A DNA stretch of 64,000 nt from the NCBI GenBank assembly GCA_025399215.1, contig MU621113.1, positions 1-64,000 on the forward strand, written 5' to 3'. The notes under the pieces are model-generated. The model was not told the origin of the DNA. It ran no database searches and was given only the letters and a program-made list of their open reading frames with translations. Origin of the DNA: Globomyces pollinis-pini. Lineage: Eukaryota; Chytridiomycota; Chytridiomycetes; Rhizophydiales; Globomycetaceae. Below, piece after piece: positions 12,901-23,991 of this stretch. Each line of letters opens with the position of its first letter. Positions within the stretch are counted from its first letter, which is position 1. A program made the position numbers and the translations under genes.

Positions 12901-13052
12901 GTTTGAACTTTCTGTTCAGTAGTAAAAGGAACAAAAGTAATTTCATTTCTTAAATCTTTCAATAGTCCATAAGTGGTGTTGGAGAAAGCGGGCGAAGTCC
13001 ATGCTTCTACTTGATTTGCTGCAATCGCGTATAGAATTAAATCGACCCACAT
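9992..13052 (-). CDS. Secreted, GPI-anchored S41-family (tail-specific protease-like) protein
   Basis: Five exons joined by introns of 28-33 nt; ATG at 13052 followed by a short hydrophobic leader (VDLILYAIAAN). A PDZ-like portion (GDKLISIDGISF) precedes the S41 core: KSIVFDIRSNGGGYA, then LNDGFCYSACDSFSAAM, where the Ser in CYSACDSF is the expected nucleophile. Beyond the catalytic region is a beta-rich domain, then about 130 residues almost all Thr, Ser, Ala and Val, and a final hydrophobic GPI signal (MKIAGSVLAYVLLVALI). I infer an extracellular, wall- or membrane-tethered peptidase. S41 expansions with this layout are known in chytrids. Whether it cleaves protein is not shown: the catalytic Lys was not located. 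Confidence 0.8.
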
Positions 13053-13980
13053 TTATGATTCTATGTTAGAGCTAACTGGTCGAAGGTCATGTATTTATAA
13101 GAGAATTGTTCATGTGGTACGAGTTTGCATGGGATTTAGATTCGCATGGTGTGTTTCATCCCACAGAGACACAATGAAAACTAAATTTAGTAGGTTCTAT
13201 AACGTACATAGATTTGCAATAATGGATTGTGATAGTTTACCCAGGGCATTTATCTTTCAGCTTTGTTGTAATGTTTACAGAAATATGATACCTTGAGTTG
13301 CCTAAATTGGGTTCCCATGGGTTTTTCAGATGTTATGGTTCCTGAGCTTTCATTTTCAACACAATTTGAATCGAGTCAAATATGAGCAATCTAATCCATT
13401 TTCATGGGACTGATGGATATGTTGTACTTGCATTAATGAATATTTTGTATGTTATACAGCTTAATTCTCATTGATACCATTTGGGTGAATGCAATTTTTG
13501 TTTAACCTCTCAGAACATTTCGACGATCATAAAATGATTGTACTTAATGAATTAATATAGAAGACAAACCATTATTGTTGGATTCGAAAGTAATTAAAAA
13601 ACGGCTTCCTGAACACATTGAGCAGACTGTTGGTTACTTCAGATACCAATCCACCTGTGTAACAATGACAACAGATTTTCTTTTTCTTTGCAATATTCAA
13701 AGATGTAGAGTATTGAATATTGACTCCTCATCGACACAAGTTGTTGTTCTCTTGGTAACTTCCACCCACCATGAAATCAGAGACTATCCTTCATCAACAA
13801 CGTTTTTAATATAGTTAAGACCAACCAGTTGTGTGAGGAGATAAAGGCAAAACCGAGAAACAAAAACCAGCTATTTGTGAATATTATAAAAGAAACCATG
13901 TCCTATCATTTATATAACTCGTTTCTATTTTTTTTTACATTTCATTTCAATTTGGTTGAATTTCATTTTCACCAAATTCT
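13053..13980. other. Intergenic, divergent promoter region
   Basis: 928 bp between the divergent S41 and HEAT-protein genes. Short ORFs here (such as 13063-13296 and 13575-13814, plus strand) lack homology, exon context or coding bias, and I do not accept them. Apart from the TATA box near 13095 and a T-rich tract just before 13981, I see nothing. Confidence 0.5.
13092..13099 (-). promoter_or_regulatory. TATA box of the S41 gene
   Basis: TATAAATA on the minus strand, about 40 bp before the ATG at 13052. Its position supports that start codon. Confidence 0.5.
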
Positions 13981-15029
13981 ATGACCAAAACCAAAACAAA
14001 TGTTCAGTTGGAACGATTACAAAAACTAAAACAACAATTTATGAGTAAAACCAATGATTGGAAAACTGGAAACTATATTGATGAGTTGGAAGAGATAGTA
14101 CAGACTTTGGATGAGGAATCAATGGAATCTTACTGTCAACTAATTATTCCAATGGTCTTGAGAGTCCTTGATGACCATGAACCTTTAAATAAGCGAAAAG
14201 GAGTTTTGATATCAGAAAAATTAGTTGTTTGTTGGAGATCATATTTAAAGACTAGTGGAATGGGAATGATTTTTTTTGAAGTATATTAAGCATATTTTAA
14301 AGTTTCTAGGCTATTATGATATGTACAACTTATTTGGATTATCCGGAATTGGTGGACGATGCTTTGAGATCTCTATCACAGCTTGTCTCTGTTATTCATC
14401 AAACAAATTCCATTGAATATTTTGATCTCCTGGAACGAATCATGAATGACGCTATATTAAAAATGCTGGCATATTGTATTGGAGGTAAAGCAGAGTTAGT
14501 CAAGGTATTTAAACTTGGACAGACTAAAATTTAAGATCCTATTTGAACACGCTACTTTATTGTTGAAACCAATTGGGATTCTCTCGTTTAAATATTTACA
14601 TGTATTTATCACCTTCACCCTTATTCACCTGTAGCAATTTAGCGGAACTGCCTGTGAAGTTTTAGAACTTTACGTATCACATCCATATACTCAGTTGACA
14701 GCAATAACTTTGCTGAAAGAACTATTTATCATTTGCAAATCCAGGTATTTACAAATTTGATTCAATTTTAGGATGTCAGATTATGGATCCAGGATATTAA
14801 CTGCTATTGTAAATGCTTGGTTAAATATGACTTTAAAAGACACTTCAAGTATGAATCAAATTTCTCATTACTTAGCACCTAAGTTGAAGTGTGAATTGAA
14901 GTTACTGCTGAACCTAGTGAAGTTGCATCCGTATCCTAAATTAACAGTAAGATCAACATATTTCTTAATTCTCAGAATGACATAAAACTACTTGAAAGTT
15001 TGGAAGCTGTACAGGAATTGTTACATTAG
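13981..15029 (+). CDS. HEAT-like helical-repeat protein, TTI2-like
   Basis: Six exons and five introns of 26-34 nt. The restored protein of about 295 residues is all helical, with paired amphipathic helices. The segment YCQLIIPMVLRVLDDHEPLN plus KRKGVLISEKLV matches the pattern of TTI2 (lPplLxLLDDhs...RxxG). TTI2 works with TELO2 and TTI1 as an Hsp90 co-chaperone for PIKK kinases such as mTOR and ATM. The assignment rests on this one stretch plus overall helical content. It ends with an ordinary stop after a short last exon (QELLH) and converges on the NOLC1-like gene with 71 bp between stops. Confidence 0.55.
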
Positions 15030-15100
15030 ATTCAAAATGAGAAATACGATTAATAAAATTATGTACTATTAATACCACACTATTATAGATAAGTTTTATA

Positions 15101-16402
15101 TTAATCCGAATTGTCAAATTTGAAAGAGTGAGATTCAAAGTCAATTCGACCACCTCTATAACTTCCTCTTTTTTTCTAAAAAGCAGGTCAATACAATTTT
15201 TTATACCTTATCTTTCTCTTTACGGAAACCTTTTCCACGAGTTACAATTAGATCCATATGAGCTTTATGTCCGTAAGACCCTTCAGCACCACCTTTACCC
15301 ATGAATGTATTGTCCTTCAAGACTTCTGATGAGAAGTCAAACTTATCTCGGAAAATTCTGGAAAATCGGTTCTACAGTTAGGATGGGATAATCGTACTTC
15401 AATGGAAACTTCATTTTTGGACTTCTTCTTGGGAGGGGATGCTTCTTCATCTTCCTCACGTGCTCTTTTGTTCGATTGGTTTGTTTTAGTACTGGCTGCA
15501 TTCGAACTGACCAAGTTTGGTTTTTCGATTGGTAAATTGTCGTCAGAGTCCGATGAACTTGAAGAATCGGAACTAGATGAGACTACTTTTTTGGGAGCAG
15601 TGTCTGAATCTGAAGAACTGGATGTGTCTTTTTTTTCATTGTCACTGTCAGAAGAACTATCAGAGTCCGAATCATCATCAGAGCTAGAACTGGAAGAATC
15701 TGAGTCTGCGGTAGGCTTCACCATTTCAGTATCTGAATCTGAATCTGAATCCGACTCTGGTACTGGTTTATTAGAGTCATCGTCTGAAGAACTGTCAGAA
15801 TCACTTGCACTACTAGTCGAACCCTTCTTTACTACACTCGCCTTCGCGTCATTGCCTGATTCAGAACTTGAGTCTGAATCATCCGAAGAAGAACTGGAAT
15901 CTGAGACTGGTGCTTTCACGACTTCATCATCGTCCGATGAAGAACTGGAATCTGAGACTGGTGCTTTCACGACTTCATCATCGTCCGATGAAGAACTGGA
16001 ATCTGAGACTGGCGCTTTCACGACCTCATCATCGTCCGAAGAAGAGCTGGTGTCTGAGACTGGTGCTTTCACTACCTCATCATCTGAAGATGAACTTGAG
16101 TCTGAATCATCTGAAGTTGATGCTGAAGTAATTTGTACTGCTACTTGCTCTTCATCATCAGAGGATGAGCTTGAATCATCAGAAGAACTTGAATCATCTG
16201 ACGATGAACTTTCTATAGCAGCGATATTTTTTTCGAACAAATCATCAAGTGAAATGGATGAATTCACTGAATCCTAAAAATCAATCAAATCAATTAAAGA
16301 TACGAGAGCAAATTCTTTTTTCAACTGTTTAACAGCTTTTGTTGAACCAAGTCCTTCCAGGTATTCAATAATCGACGATAGAATAACTTCCTTTTTATCC
16401 AT
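15101..16402 (-). CDS. NOLC1: NOLC1/SRP40-type nucleolar phosphoprotein
   Basis: The first exon from ATG 16402 encodes a LisH-like helix (VILSSIIEYLEGLGSTKAVK). A 30-nt intron, then the long Ser/Asp exon, then two further introns (26 and 30 nt) reach the conserved C-terminal SRP40 domain: NTFMGKGGAEGSYGHKAHMD, LIVTRGKGFRKEK, RGSYRGG. The middle is poly(Ser-Asp/Glu) with Lys patches, a CK2 substrate in relatives. Known members shuttle in nucleolus and Cajal bodies and chaperone H/ACA and C/D snoRNPs. Near 15890-16080 the acidic units repeat almost exactly at the DNA level with a 51-bp period (EVVKAPVSDSS unit). The large antisense ORF over the repeat is a composition artefact. Confidence 0.9.
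15888..16080. repeat. Coding tandem repeat, 51-bp period
   Basis: Three to four nearly identical copies of a 51-bp unit (GAACTGGAATCTGAGACTGG and so on, plus-strand reading), encoding a 17-residue acidic unit in the NOLC1-like protein. The near identity suggests recent expansion or homogenisation. Confidence 0.7.
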
Positions 16403-16545
16403 AATTCTAAAAAAAAAAAAAATACAAAAAGAAGTATTTCATTGTATTCCAACCAGCACTATCTTTTCCTTCTTTGGGTTAACGCGATTCAATCTGATCG
16501 GTCGAATATGGGATTATAAAGTTTAACATCAGATAATCAATCGTT

Positions 16546-18031
16546 TTATTTGTTTTTCAATCTTTTACTCTTTTCAAAGAAATTCGCAATACTCTTTTGC
16601 TTCTTTGGTCTAATATCCTTTGTGGGATTTAAACTGCTAGATGGTGACTGAAAATCGTACAAACAAACGTTATAAAATCCAATTTGCTTATCTTTAGGAA
16701 CCAATGCGAGCAACGAGTCGCGTAATGTTTCAGTCCTAGCAGAATCAGAGAAAGTGGAATCAATGCATTCCAATGGTAACAATGCGCTTTTGACTATCAT
16801 TGACCAACCAGATCTATACGCAATTCTGCACCTTTTTGGCATTCTCTCTCTTGAGTGTTCTTCACTATCAAATCTTTTCAATAAGTGACTACATAATTTG
16901 CTTAAAACATCTATTGCTGTACTATCGGTCGCAAAACATTTGCGGAATGAATCCTCAACTGATATCTGCTTTGGAGGAGGTGTTGCTTTCACTTCGGCTT
17001 TATCGATTCCATTTACCAACTCGAATAAGCGTGATGAATTCATCCCAAATAACGATCTATCGTAAAAATTGAATCAACATCCTACCTCCAACTGTTTTCA
17101 GATGGTAGTTTGGATCGCACATCGCCGACTAATAATACCGCATCTTCCTTGTTTTCTACATGCGCTTCTGGTGGTAGAAAGCATTGCATTTTTAACAATT
17201 GATCATCTTCAGAGAGTCCAAAAAAATCATCTTGACCTACCATGCCTTCCCCATCCAACCTAGAGTCGTTGTGCAAAGATAACAATTTCCATTTATTTTG
17301 TAATATTGAGATTGTTTTACTACCAAATCCGGGAATGGATTTGATTGGGTATTTATCTAACCTGCTTTGTGACGGTTTAATGATTGTGGTTTGTGAATTG
17401 GGTTTATGTTCGTTCGCCATCAACTTAGACCATAATTTGCTGGTAGCAATCCCAGCCGAGGTTGTCAGTCCTATTTGTTCTTTTATTTGAGTGCGTAAAT
17501 ACAGTGCAATTTGTGCAGCTACGTTATAGATTTGTTTATCATCCTCACAACCATCTTCGATCAAGTGATTTGGAATAATATCTGTTAGTAGAATTGTATT
17601 GTTTTTCATATTGTTTTTGAATCCATGAAAGAATTGTTGTTTAGGAGTGGGGTTGCTTAAGTGGGCCTGGATAAGACTGGATACATCAATGTAGAATTCA
17701 TCCATCCCTGTTTTTTCTATGTTAACTTCAAAATCCAATAATTCCATTAGTTTATTGTAGACTATGGATGAATAGTGACGATACAAATCCAAATTTGATC
17801 CATCAATGAAAACTAAATCCGAGAATTTCTGTTTGGTAAGGTCTAATCTGTCAAGCTTTTTTACTCCCAGACTTCTTGCAACATAATTACAGGTAGCAAT
17901 ACAATTTTTTTGATAGATAATGACAGGTTTTAATTTTAATTTCTCATCAATCAATTCATGTACTTGAGCATAAACTAATAGTTATTAGATAGCTATTAGT
18001 TACAATAATCTATGTCCAAATGAATGATCAT
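16546..18031 (-). CDS. POLI: Y-family translesion DNA polymerase iota
   Basis: Two 29-nt introns (17975-18003 and about 17045-17073) restore one frame from ATG 18031. It starts MIIHLDIDYFYAQVHELIDE, with the first catalytic Asp residues, followed by CIATCNYVARSLGVKKL, a pol-iota-like block. The palm acidic pair lies in TGMDEFYIDVSS, and a helix-hairpin-helix is seen at KSIPGFGSKTISIL. The C-terminus carries QKSIANFFEK, a good PIP box for PCNA binding. Pol iota inserts nucleotides opposite damaged template bases. About 475 residues is shorter than the animal enzyme; I see no ubiquitin-binding motif. Pol eta is less likely because of the CNYVARSLGVKKL match. Confidence 0.87.
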
Positions 18032-18332
18032 TGTTGTTGTTTTCACCATTTTTACTGAGGAAAGGCAAAAACACTTGTACAAATCATCTGATGGTATATA
18101 CTATCCTGAATTGAATTAATTGATTCTCACACACAAACAACTTCACACTCACTGATTATTAACATAGAATGATATACTAGTCATCAGAGTTCTTTAAATT
18201 GTAGTTGATGTGGCTGTCGGAGATTTTTGGATGAATGTCAGCCAATCAAATTGTAGTCTAAATATACCCCAAATTTTTTTTCAATACACTTTTAACTACT
18301 TTCTTTAAAAATCCCTCGTCACAGTTATTAAG
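18032..18332. promoter_or_regulatory. Shared upstream region of POLI and RPP0
   Basis: 301 bp between divergent starts, AT-rich with a T-tract around 18270-18290 shortly before the RPP0 start. No clear TATA box; no ORF. Confidence 0.4.
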
Positions 18333-19314
18333 ATGTCTAAGGGAGAAGGTCGTGTCAAAAAAGAATTATATTTCAGCAAACTCTATTCTCTTCTCGATGA
18401 ATACAAAACCGTATTCGTTGTCAATGTTGACAACGTCGGTTCTAATCAATTCCATCAAATTCGTCAAAGTATGCGTGGTCAATCCGTTGTCTTGATGGGT
18501 AAGAACACCATGGTCCGTCGTGCTCTCCGTAACGCTATGGCCGAAAACCCATCTTATGAACGTCTCTTGTCCACTGTCAGAGGAAACGTCGGTTTCATCT
18601 TCACCAAGGGAGACTTGAAAGAAGTCCGTGCTTCTATCTTGTCCAACAGAGTCAAAGCCCCTGCTAAAGCTGGAGCTTTTGCCCCTAACAATGTCGTTAT
18701 CCCAGCTGGTAACACTGGTATGGAACCTGGTAAAACCTCTTTCTTCCAAGCTCTCGGTGTCCCAACCAAGATTTCCCGTGGTACCATTGAAATTATCAAC
18801 GATGTCGATATTATCACTGCTGGTAGCAAAGTTGGTGCTTCTGAAGCCACTTTGTTGAACATGTTGAACATCTCTCCGTTCACTTACGGTATGACCATTG
18901 TCTCCATTTACGATAACGGTCAAATCTTTGACTCCGCCATTTTGGATATCACTGATGAAGATTTGCTCAAGGCTTACGTTTCTGGTCTCACCAGAATCAC
19001 TTGTATCTCTTTGGCTATCAAGTACCCAACTGTTGCTTCTGTTCCTCACCTTGCTGTCAATGGATACAAGAACCTCTTGTCTGTTGCCATCACTTTGGAA
19101 AACTACTCTTTTGAAGCCATTGACAAGGTATTGAAAATTTTAAATCAAACTTACCATTTAGATTAAAGCTATCTTAGCTGATCCTTCTGCTTTTGCTGCT
19201 GCTGCTCCAGTTGAAGCCGCCGCTGCCTCAACCTCCGCTGCTGCCGTTGCTGATGAAGAAGAAGAAAAGGACGAAGAATCTGATGATGATATGGGATTCG
19301 GACTCTTTGATTAA
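18333..19314 (+). CDS. RPP0: 60S acidic ribosomal protein P0 (uL10)
   Basis: Two exons split by a 34-nt intron (19128-19161), giving about 315 residues. It begins with the uL10 rRNA-binding domain ([32 protein letters not shown]) and ends in an Ala-rich hinge and the acidic P-tail [11 protein letters not shown]0 anchors the P1/P2 stalk that recruits elongation factors to the 60S subunit. Codon choice is more C-rich in third positions than its neighbours (GTC, ACC, TTC, AAC), as expected for a very highly expressed gene. The ORFs in other frames over this gene come from that bias. Confidence 0.97.
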
Positions 19315-19376
19315 ACAATGTAATTTGTCTCGCAAGAAATAAAGTTTCGTTTGCATTTCAACTATTTTATTTGACT

Positions 19377-19544
19377 TTAAACGTTTTGCTCTGGTTTACC
19401 ATGGTGAGGAGGATGAAGTAGTGGAGTTTGATTCTGTCTACGTATCAAAGCTCGTCTTGAACTTGTACTTGCAGTAGCTGAACAAAGTACTATGGAAATA
19501 ATAATCAGTAAATTCATTTTAGCTTTGAGGAAAGTAAAGTACAT
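19377..19544 (-). CDS. Possible small secreted protein
   Basis: A 55-codon ORF (or 46 from the inner ATG at 19517) that looks like a signal peptide plus a short basic tail: MNLLIIISIVLCSATAS followed by Ser/Arg- and His/Pro-rich residues. It is convergent with RPP0. It could also be chance; there is no homology or splice support. Confidence 0.3.
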   Translation of the reverse strand: MYFTFLKAKMNLLIIISIVLCSATASTSSRRALIRRQNQTPLLHPPHHGKPEQNV

Positions 19545-19670
19545 TTAACCACCCCATTGAACCCAACTACGTTCCTAGAACCCTCACTACTATACATTCT
19601 GATTATCGATCAGATTGACTCACTTCATTCAATTTGATAAAAAAGTTTCCATTAATCGCGCAATTTGTTG

Positions 19671-20726
19671 ATGGACAAACAGACAAATCAAAACCTTCAA
19701 AAAATTTATAAACTTCGATTAGAAACCCAAAAACTAATTCATAATTTATATGACGCTGCAAGAGATAAAGACACATTTGAATCCGCTTTACAACCAATTG
19801 ATCAAGTGAGTTCAATAATCAATAACCTATTGTAGATCCCTTTGGATGTAGATGATATGGAAACAGTTTCTATCAAAAATCACTATCCAAGTATAACTCC
19901 ATTACAGTCTCCAATCAAACAATCAAAATCACCAAAACCAAAAAATTCAACAAAACCAATTAGAATCAAACTGAATGATAAGCATGAATCATTGATAAAA
20001 AATCAACAGAATTTCAAGGTGAGTAGAATGAAATAATAGATTGATGATTGTTTAGACATTAGATCTACTGAATCAAAATCCAGAATTTTACAAAGAATTA
20101 AAGGATTTTAGAAAACTGTATCCTGAAAAATTCAAAGGATACGTACCAACTCAAAAGTAATTGTTATTCTATTTATCATTGGTAGACGTATTCCAAAGGG
20201 AATCATGTTTAAACAAAATGAACCAACACCAACTATCCAAAAGTTAAATTCCCAACCTGAAATGGATGATTTACATTATTGTACACCTTCAAATTAATTG
20301 ATCATTATAGTCAATGGATATGTTCAAGTAAACAAGAAATTGGAGTTTGAAAAGTTTCGACATCCATTTCAGACTATATTGGATTTAGAATCATTTACTG
20401 ATTCTCAAAATATAGATTATCTTTGTGAAACTGAACCCCCCGTAAAGTAACTTGATCGAGGTATCTCATATTGTAGAGTGAGTATTCCAAATGGTACAAT
20501 TAGACCTTCAAAGAAATCTTATGTACCTCATCGTAGATTATCATTTGATGCGACAGATTCAGTTAATATTGGAGATGTAATGAAATGACCTTTTAAATAT
20601 TATTAGTTTCTTCATAAAGGCTTTGAACCAGTATTATGGTCTGGAAAAGGTAATCGACATAACAGTCATACTGTCTCGTTGGAGCATGAATGTGTATTAC
20701 ATCTACGAAATCGTCAATTGGGTTGA
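19671..20726 (+). CDS. Conserved-looking protein of unknown function
   Basis: Seven exons; six introns of 29-38 nt (first 19806-19835) join a frame of about 280 residues, which argues strongly that the gene is real. The N-terminus is a helix (NLQKIYKLRLETQKLIHNL). Then come a basic Pro/Ser linker, a segment FYKELKDFRKLYPEKFKGYV, and a C-terminal part with KVSIPNGTIRPSKKSYVPHR followed by RRLSFDATDS. The last block vaguely recalls the C-terminal region of animal MIIP, but I would not name it on that. No catalytic motif, signal peptide or membrane segment. It converges on the next gene with 48 bp between stops. Confidence 0.6.
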
Positions 20727-20774
20727 AATAGGGCGTGTGAATCTTTTTAATATATTTATTGTTCAAAATGGATG

Positions 20775-22893
20775 CTATTCATCAAAATTTTCGTTTATCC
20801 ATTCAAAGGTTTCAAATAGCTCATCTCGATTTTCCAAAAACCAATTTCTATTTAACGTAAGTAAAAGATTTGATGAACCTCATCTGAATAGCTTCCTCAA
20901 TTGAGCTACACGTATCGAGACATTTCTTTGAACTACTAATCATTTCCATGATTTTTGGTAATTGATTGCTATCATAGTAATGTCTTAGTTTTTCAATAAT
21001 ATCTAGGGGTGAGTAGCCAAGTAAATTTACTTGATGCCGTTCGAATCTTTTCATTTATATCAATTTCAAAATTATCGAATTGCTGTTTTCTTAATTGAAG
21101 TGATTCTACAACACCGTTTTGTGATTTATCTGATTGTTAATTTTCATTCAATGCTACCTTCTTGTTTCATTTGCTCAATTCTAGAGATGAAGGATTCGAT
21201 ATTCTGAAATTATTAACAAATGATTACGTTGAATGCAGGAATACCAAATATTTGTTTCATGGTGTGCAATGTAGGGTCTGTATTCCAAGTAAAACATCTA
21301 TCAAACTTCTCTGAAGACTTGGAACTTGATTTTTCAATATAATATTGCAAGTTAAATTCATCGAACCCTAATCGCATAGTTCTTAGTTGTTCATGAGTGG
21401 TTGACTGGCTCATAGTTAAACTGTCCAACAGATCAATAGTTCTTTTGGAATTTCGGACACAATTTTCCAAATCTATAGAAAAACCGTCCATCATATTGGA
21501 TATTTCTTCCAACACTGAACGTCCAATTTGAAGTTGTGCTTGCTACAATTCATCATCGTAAAATATCATACTAGTTGGTCATTTGACTCTTCCAAACTAA
21601 ATTTCAGATCATCAAGTGTTTGTTTTTCAATTTTCATTTTACAGTAATCATTTTGTACAGTATTTACTACATTTTTACAGCGTGTCTCAACATCTCTTTG
21701 TACAATTTGCTCCACTCTACTGGTAAGCTTTTGGAAAAAGGATTTACTCTGTAAAAGTTTTAAAATTTTTATCCATATTCAAGTGTTTTAATTTTTCAAA
21801 TCTAGTTTTCGCGCAATGATAGTTTTTGAGTGTTTCTTCTAGCGAATGCATTTTCTTCAATACAGCAACATATCTATCTACATGCTCTACATAGCAGTTC
21901 TGAGTACATTAAATATTGAATCATACATCCAAATATCCTTGGGACTTTATATTTGTACGACGAGAAATTGTTTCGATAGTGTTATGTAAATTCGAAAGTT
22001 TGATCGTGTTCAATCTGTCTTTCTCATTTAAAGAGTTCAAGAGATGAGGTTTAGAAACAAATCTAAAATGATCCTGAAGTTAAAGCAAGTTCAAGTACCA
22101 AATGTTCACGAAAAACATCATTCACTGGTTGTTCACTTTCATTTAGCTGATGAAATTTACCCCGTGATTGATGATTTCACATATTGTTTTAGTTCACTTA
22201 AAATGTTCTAGACAATTAGTAATTTCTTTGCGGATACCTCTTGAAGGCCGATAGATTCTTGCTTTCCAACTCTTTGCAATGAATCATTCATTGATTTGAT
22301 TTTATGAATTAGTAGAATGAGTGATTTTTTATGTTCCATTTTAATTTGTAGTCGTGATTGAACGTCCAAAAGGTCATTTTCAGACTGCCTCAAACTTAAC
22401 TCTAAATATAATTAATATAATACTATATCCAAACCCTTTTCTGAAGTTATATTGAATAATTGATCCACTTTATCATTTTGATCCTTTAAATCTCTCTTTA
22501 ATTGGTATAATTTGGATAACAACTCAGATTTACGTAGTTGCTGATTGCTGGTTGAAAGCTTTTCCTTTTTATAATTTGCCAATAGTTCCGTATTATTAAG
22601 CATTATCAAATCGGATATATCCAATTTCTTCAGTTTGTTAACGACACTGTGATTTAGTATTGAAGTCGAAAACACTACCTGTTCGGATACAATCGAATTA
22701 TAAATGACCATAATCTTTTGAGTCGAGGAGTCATTAGACTAAGGATGTGAATTTAACCTTTGTATTCTTACTTATGAGCTACTGTTTTCGATAGGTTATA
22801 ATCTCTTTGATTTGCCCACCATATTAATTCGTTCTCTAAATCCTCATTGGATATGTGATTGATTTTATCTTTTCCAACTGGTTGAAGATTCAT
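20775..22893 (-). CDS. Coiled-coil protein, HAUS5 (augmin)-like N-terminus
   Basis: ATG at 22893; many short exons separated by introns of about 26-40 nt, only some of which I placed. The N-terminus has WWANQRDYNLSKTV and then TPRLKRLWSFIIRLYP, the spacing of the HAUS5 N-terminal segment (a basic helix, then W-x-x-I-x-x-H/Y). Most of the rest is heptad-rich (QLRKSELLSKLYQLKRDLKD and similar). Augmin recruits gamma-tubulin to spindle microtubules to nucleate branches. Other long coiled-coil mitotic proteins remain possible. The proposed last exon encodes FETFEWINENFDE and stops at 20775. Confidence 0.45.
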
Positions 22894-23200
22894 TGGTCAA
22901 TCAAACTATATTTTTTGAAAGAAATTGAACAACCCAAAATAATGAAACCACAACCAATTGAATGAACACGCTCCCAATTGAATGAGAACACTGCCAAAAA
23001 TACTATTTGGTTCATCACACACCCCATCTTTTTTTAATTATGTTTATTTTAAATTCAATATAAAAAGCGTCCAAGAATCGGATAAGTCACTCAATCAGTC
23101 TATCTTTTGTTTTCTTTGTTCACTTTACATCTTATGTTTGTTGAGAAACTAAACATGCGCAAGCTTGAATGGGAAGAATATATAAACGAAATTTACCAAA

Positions 23201-23368
23201 TCACCGTAATTTGAGATCCAATTCAAAGAATGGTTATAAAACATTTTACTACGAATGCTTGGATAGAGGCGGATTTAAACAAAACTAAAACAAATGATAC
23301 TTCTATCGAAACATTCGTAGTAAAGTGTTCTATAACCATTCTTTGAATTTGATCTCAAATTACGGTGA
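23201..23368. repeat. Foldback (inverted repeat), 57-bp arms
   Basis: Left arm 23201-23257 and right arm 23312-23368 are reverse complements with three mismatches, separated by a 54-bp loop. Arm ends read TCACCGTAATTTGAGATC. No ORF, and no convincing target-site duplication flanks it. If transcribed it would give a near-perfect long hairpin; otherwise it may be a MITE-like element. Confidence 0.8.
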
Positions 23369-23781
23369 TCATTAACATTGAACATCATATGAATGTAAAT
23401 GAACATCCTACGCGCATTCCGATTAATCCAGTCGGTAAAGAATCTATAATTGATATTTTAATCAATCCTAGTAATTTCTATAATTTAAATGTAGGCATTC
23501 AAAAAATATTGGAGCAAAAGCAATAATATCGAAGCTTGGAACGATTCATACAATCAACAAGTGACCTTTATCCTGAGTTTAGTTAGATTAATAGGTACCT
23601 GAGTTTAGTTAGAAACTATTGAGATAACTCAGTACATATCATTGAGATATTTTTCTTCTCCCGGTGGCTTTACTAAACTATTCTCCGAAACATCCAAGGA
23701 GATACTTCCATATTTTTTCGTTTGTCCGAATCAAAAGCGATATTTAACCTTTAAATTTCTGACAAATTCCTTACTAATTTC

Positions 23782-23934
23782 TTACTACCTAATTAAGCAC
23801 TAATAAAACTAATATTAGATGAGGTTGTAAATTTTTGATCTAATTCTAATATTAGATCATCTAATATTAGCTAATACTAATAATTATTAGAATTAGATAG
23901 GAGCGTTACTACCTAATTAAGCACTAATAAAACT
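23782..23934. repeat. 29-bp perfect direct repeat around AT-rich core
   Basis: TTACTACCTAATTAAGCACT and nine further bases occur identically at 23782-23810 and 23906-23934. The 95 bp between them consist of short complementary TAATATTAG/CTAATATTA elements. Too long for a usual target-site duplication; it may be the scar of a small insertion or a slippage product. Confidence 0.7.
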
Positions 23935-23991
23935 GAAGTTCCGAGTCTTAACTTGCCGCAAATAGATTTGAATCTCAATATCACTGTTTAT

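Larger units (their letters stand above)
22894..23991. other. Repeat-bearing intergenic region
   Basis: About 1.1 kb without an acceptable gene. It holds a doubled AATTGAATGA motif near 22957-22985, a 57-bp-arm foldback (23201-23368), an orphan 45-codon ORF starting near 23391 (MNVNEHPTRIPINP) and a 29-bp direct repeat around an AT-rich palindromic core (23782-23934). The mix suggests mobile-element debris. Confidence 0.55.

Noticed and set aside
13063..13814. Two plus-strand ORFs upstream of the S41 gene
   Set aside because: One starts within the S41 promoter region, codon use is unlike real genes here, and no splice-joined continuation exists.
15888..16080. CRISPR-like regular repeat
   Set aside because: Coding tandem repeat of 51 bp with no unique spacers, in a eukaryotic gene.
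15402..16277. 291-codon plus-strand ORF, Glu/Ser-rich
   Set aside because: Exact antisense of the Ser/Asp repeat of the NOLC1-like protein; repetitive TCA/GAT codons keep the other strand open.
18366..19049. 227-codon minus-strand ORF over RPP0
   Set aside because: Antisense shadow of a strongly codon-biased gene; no homology.
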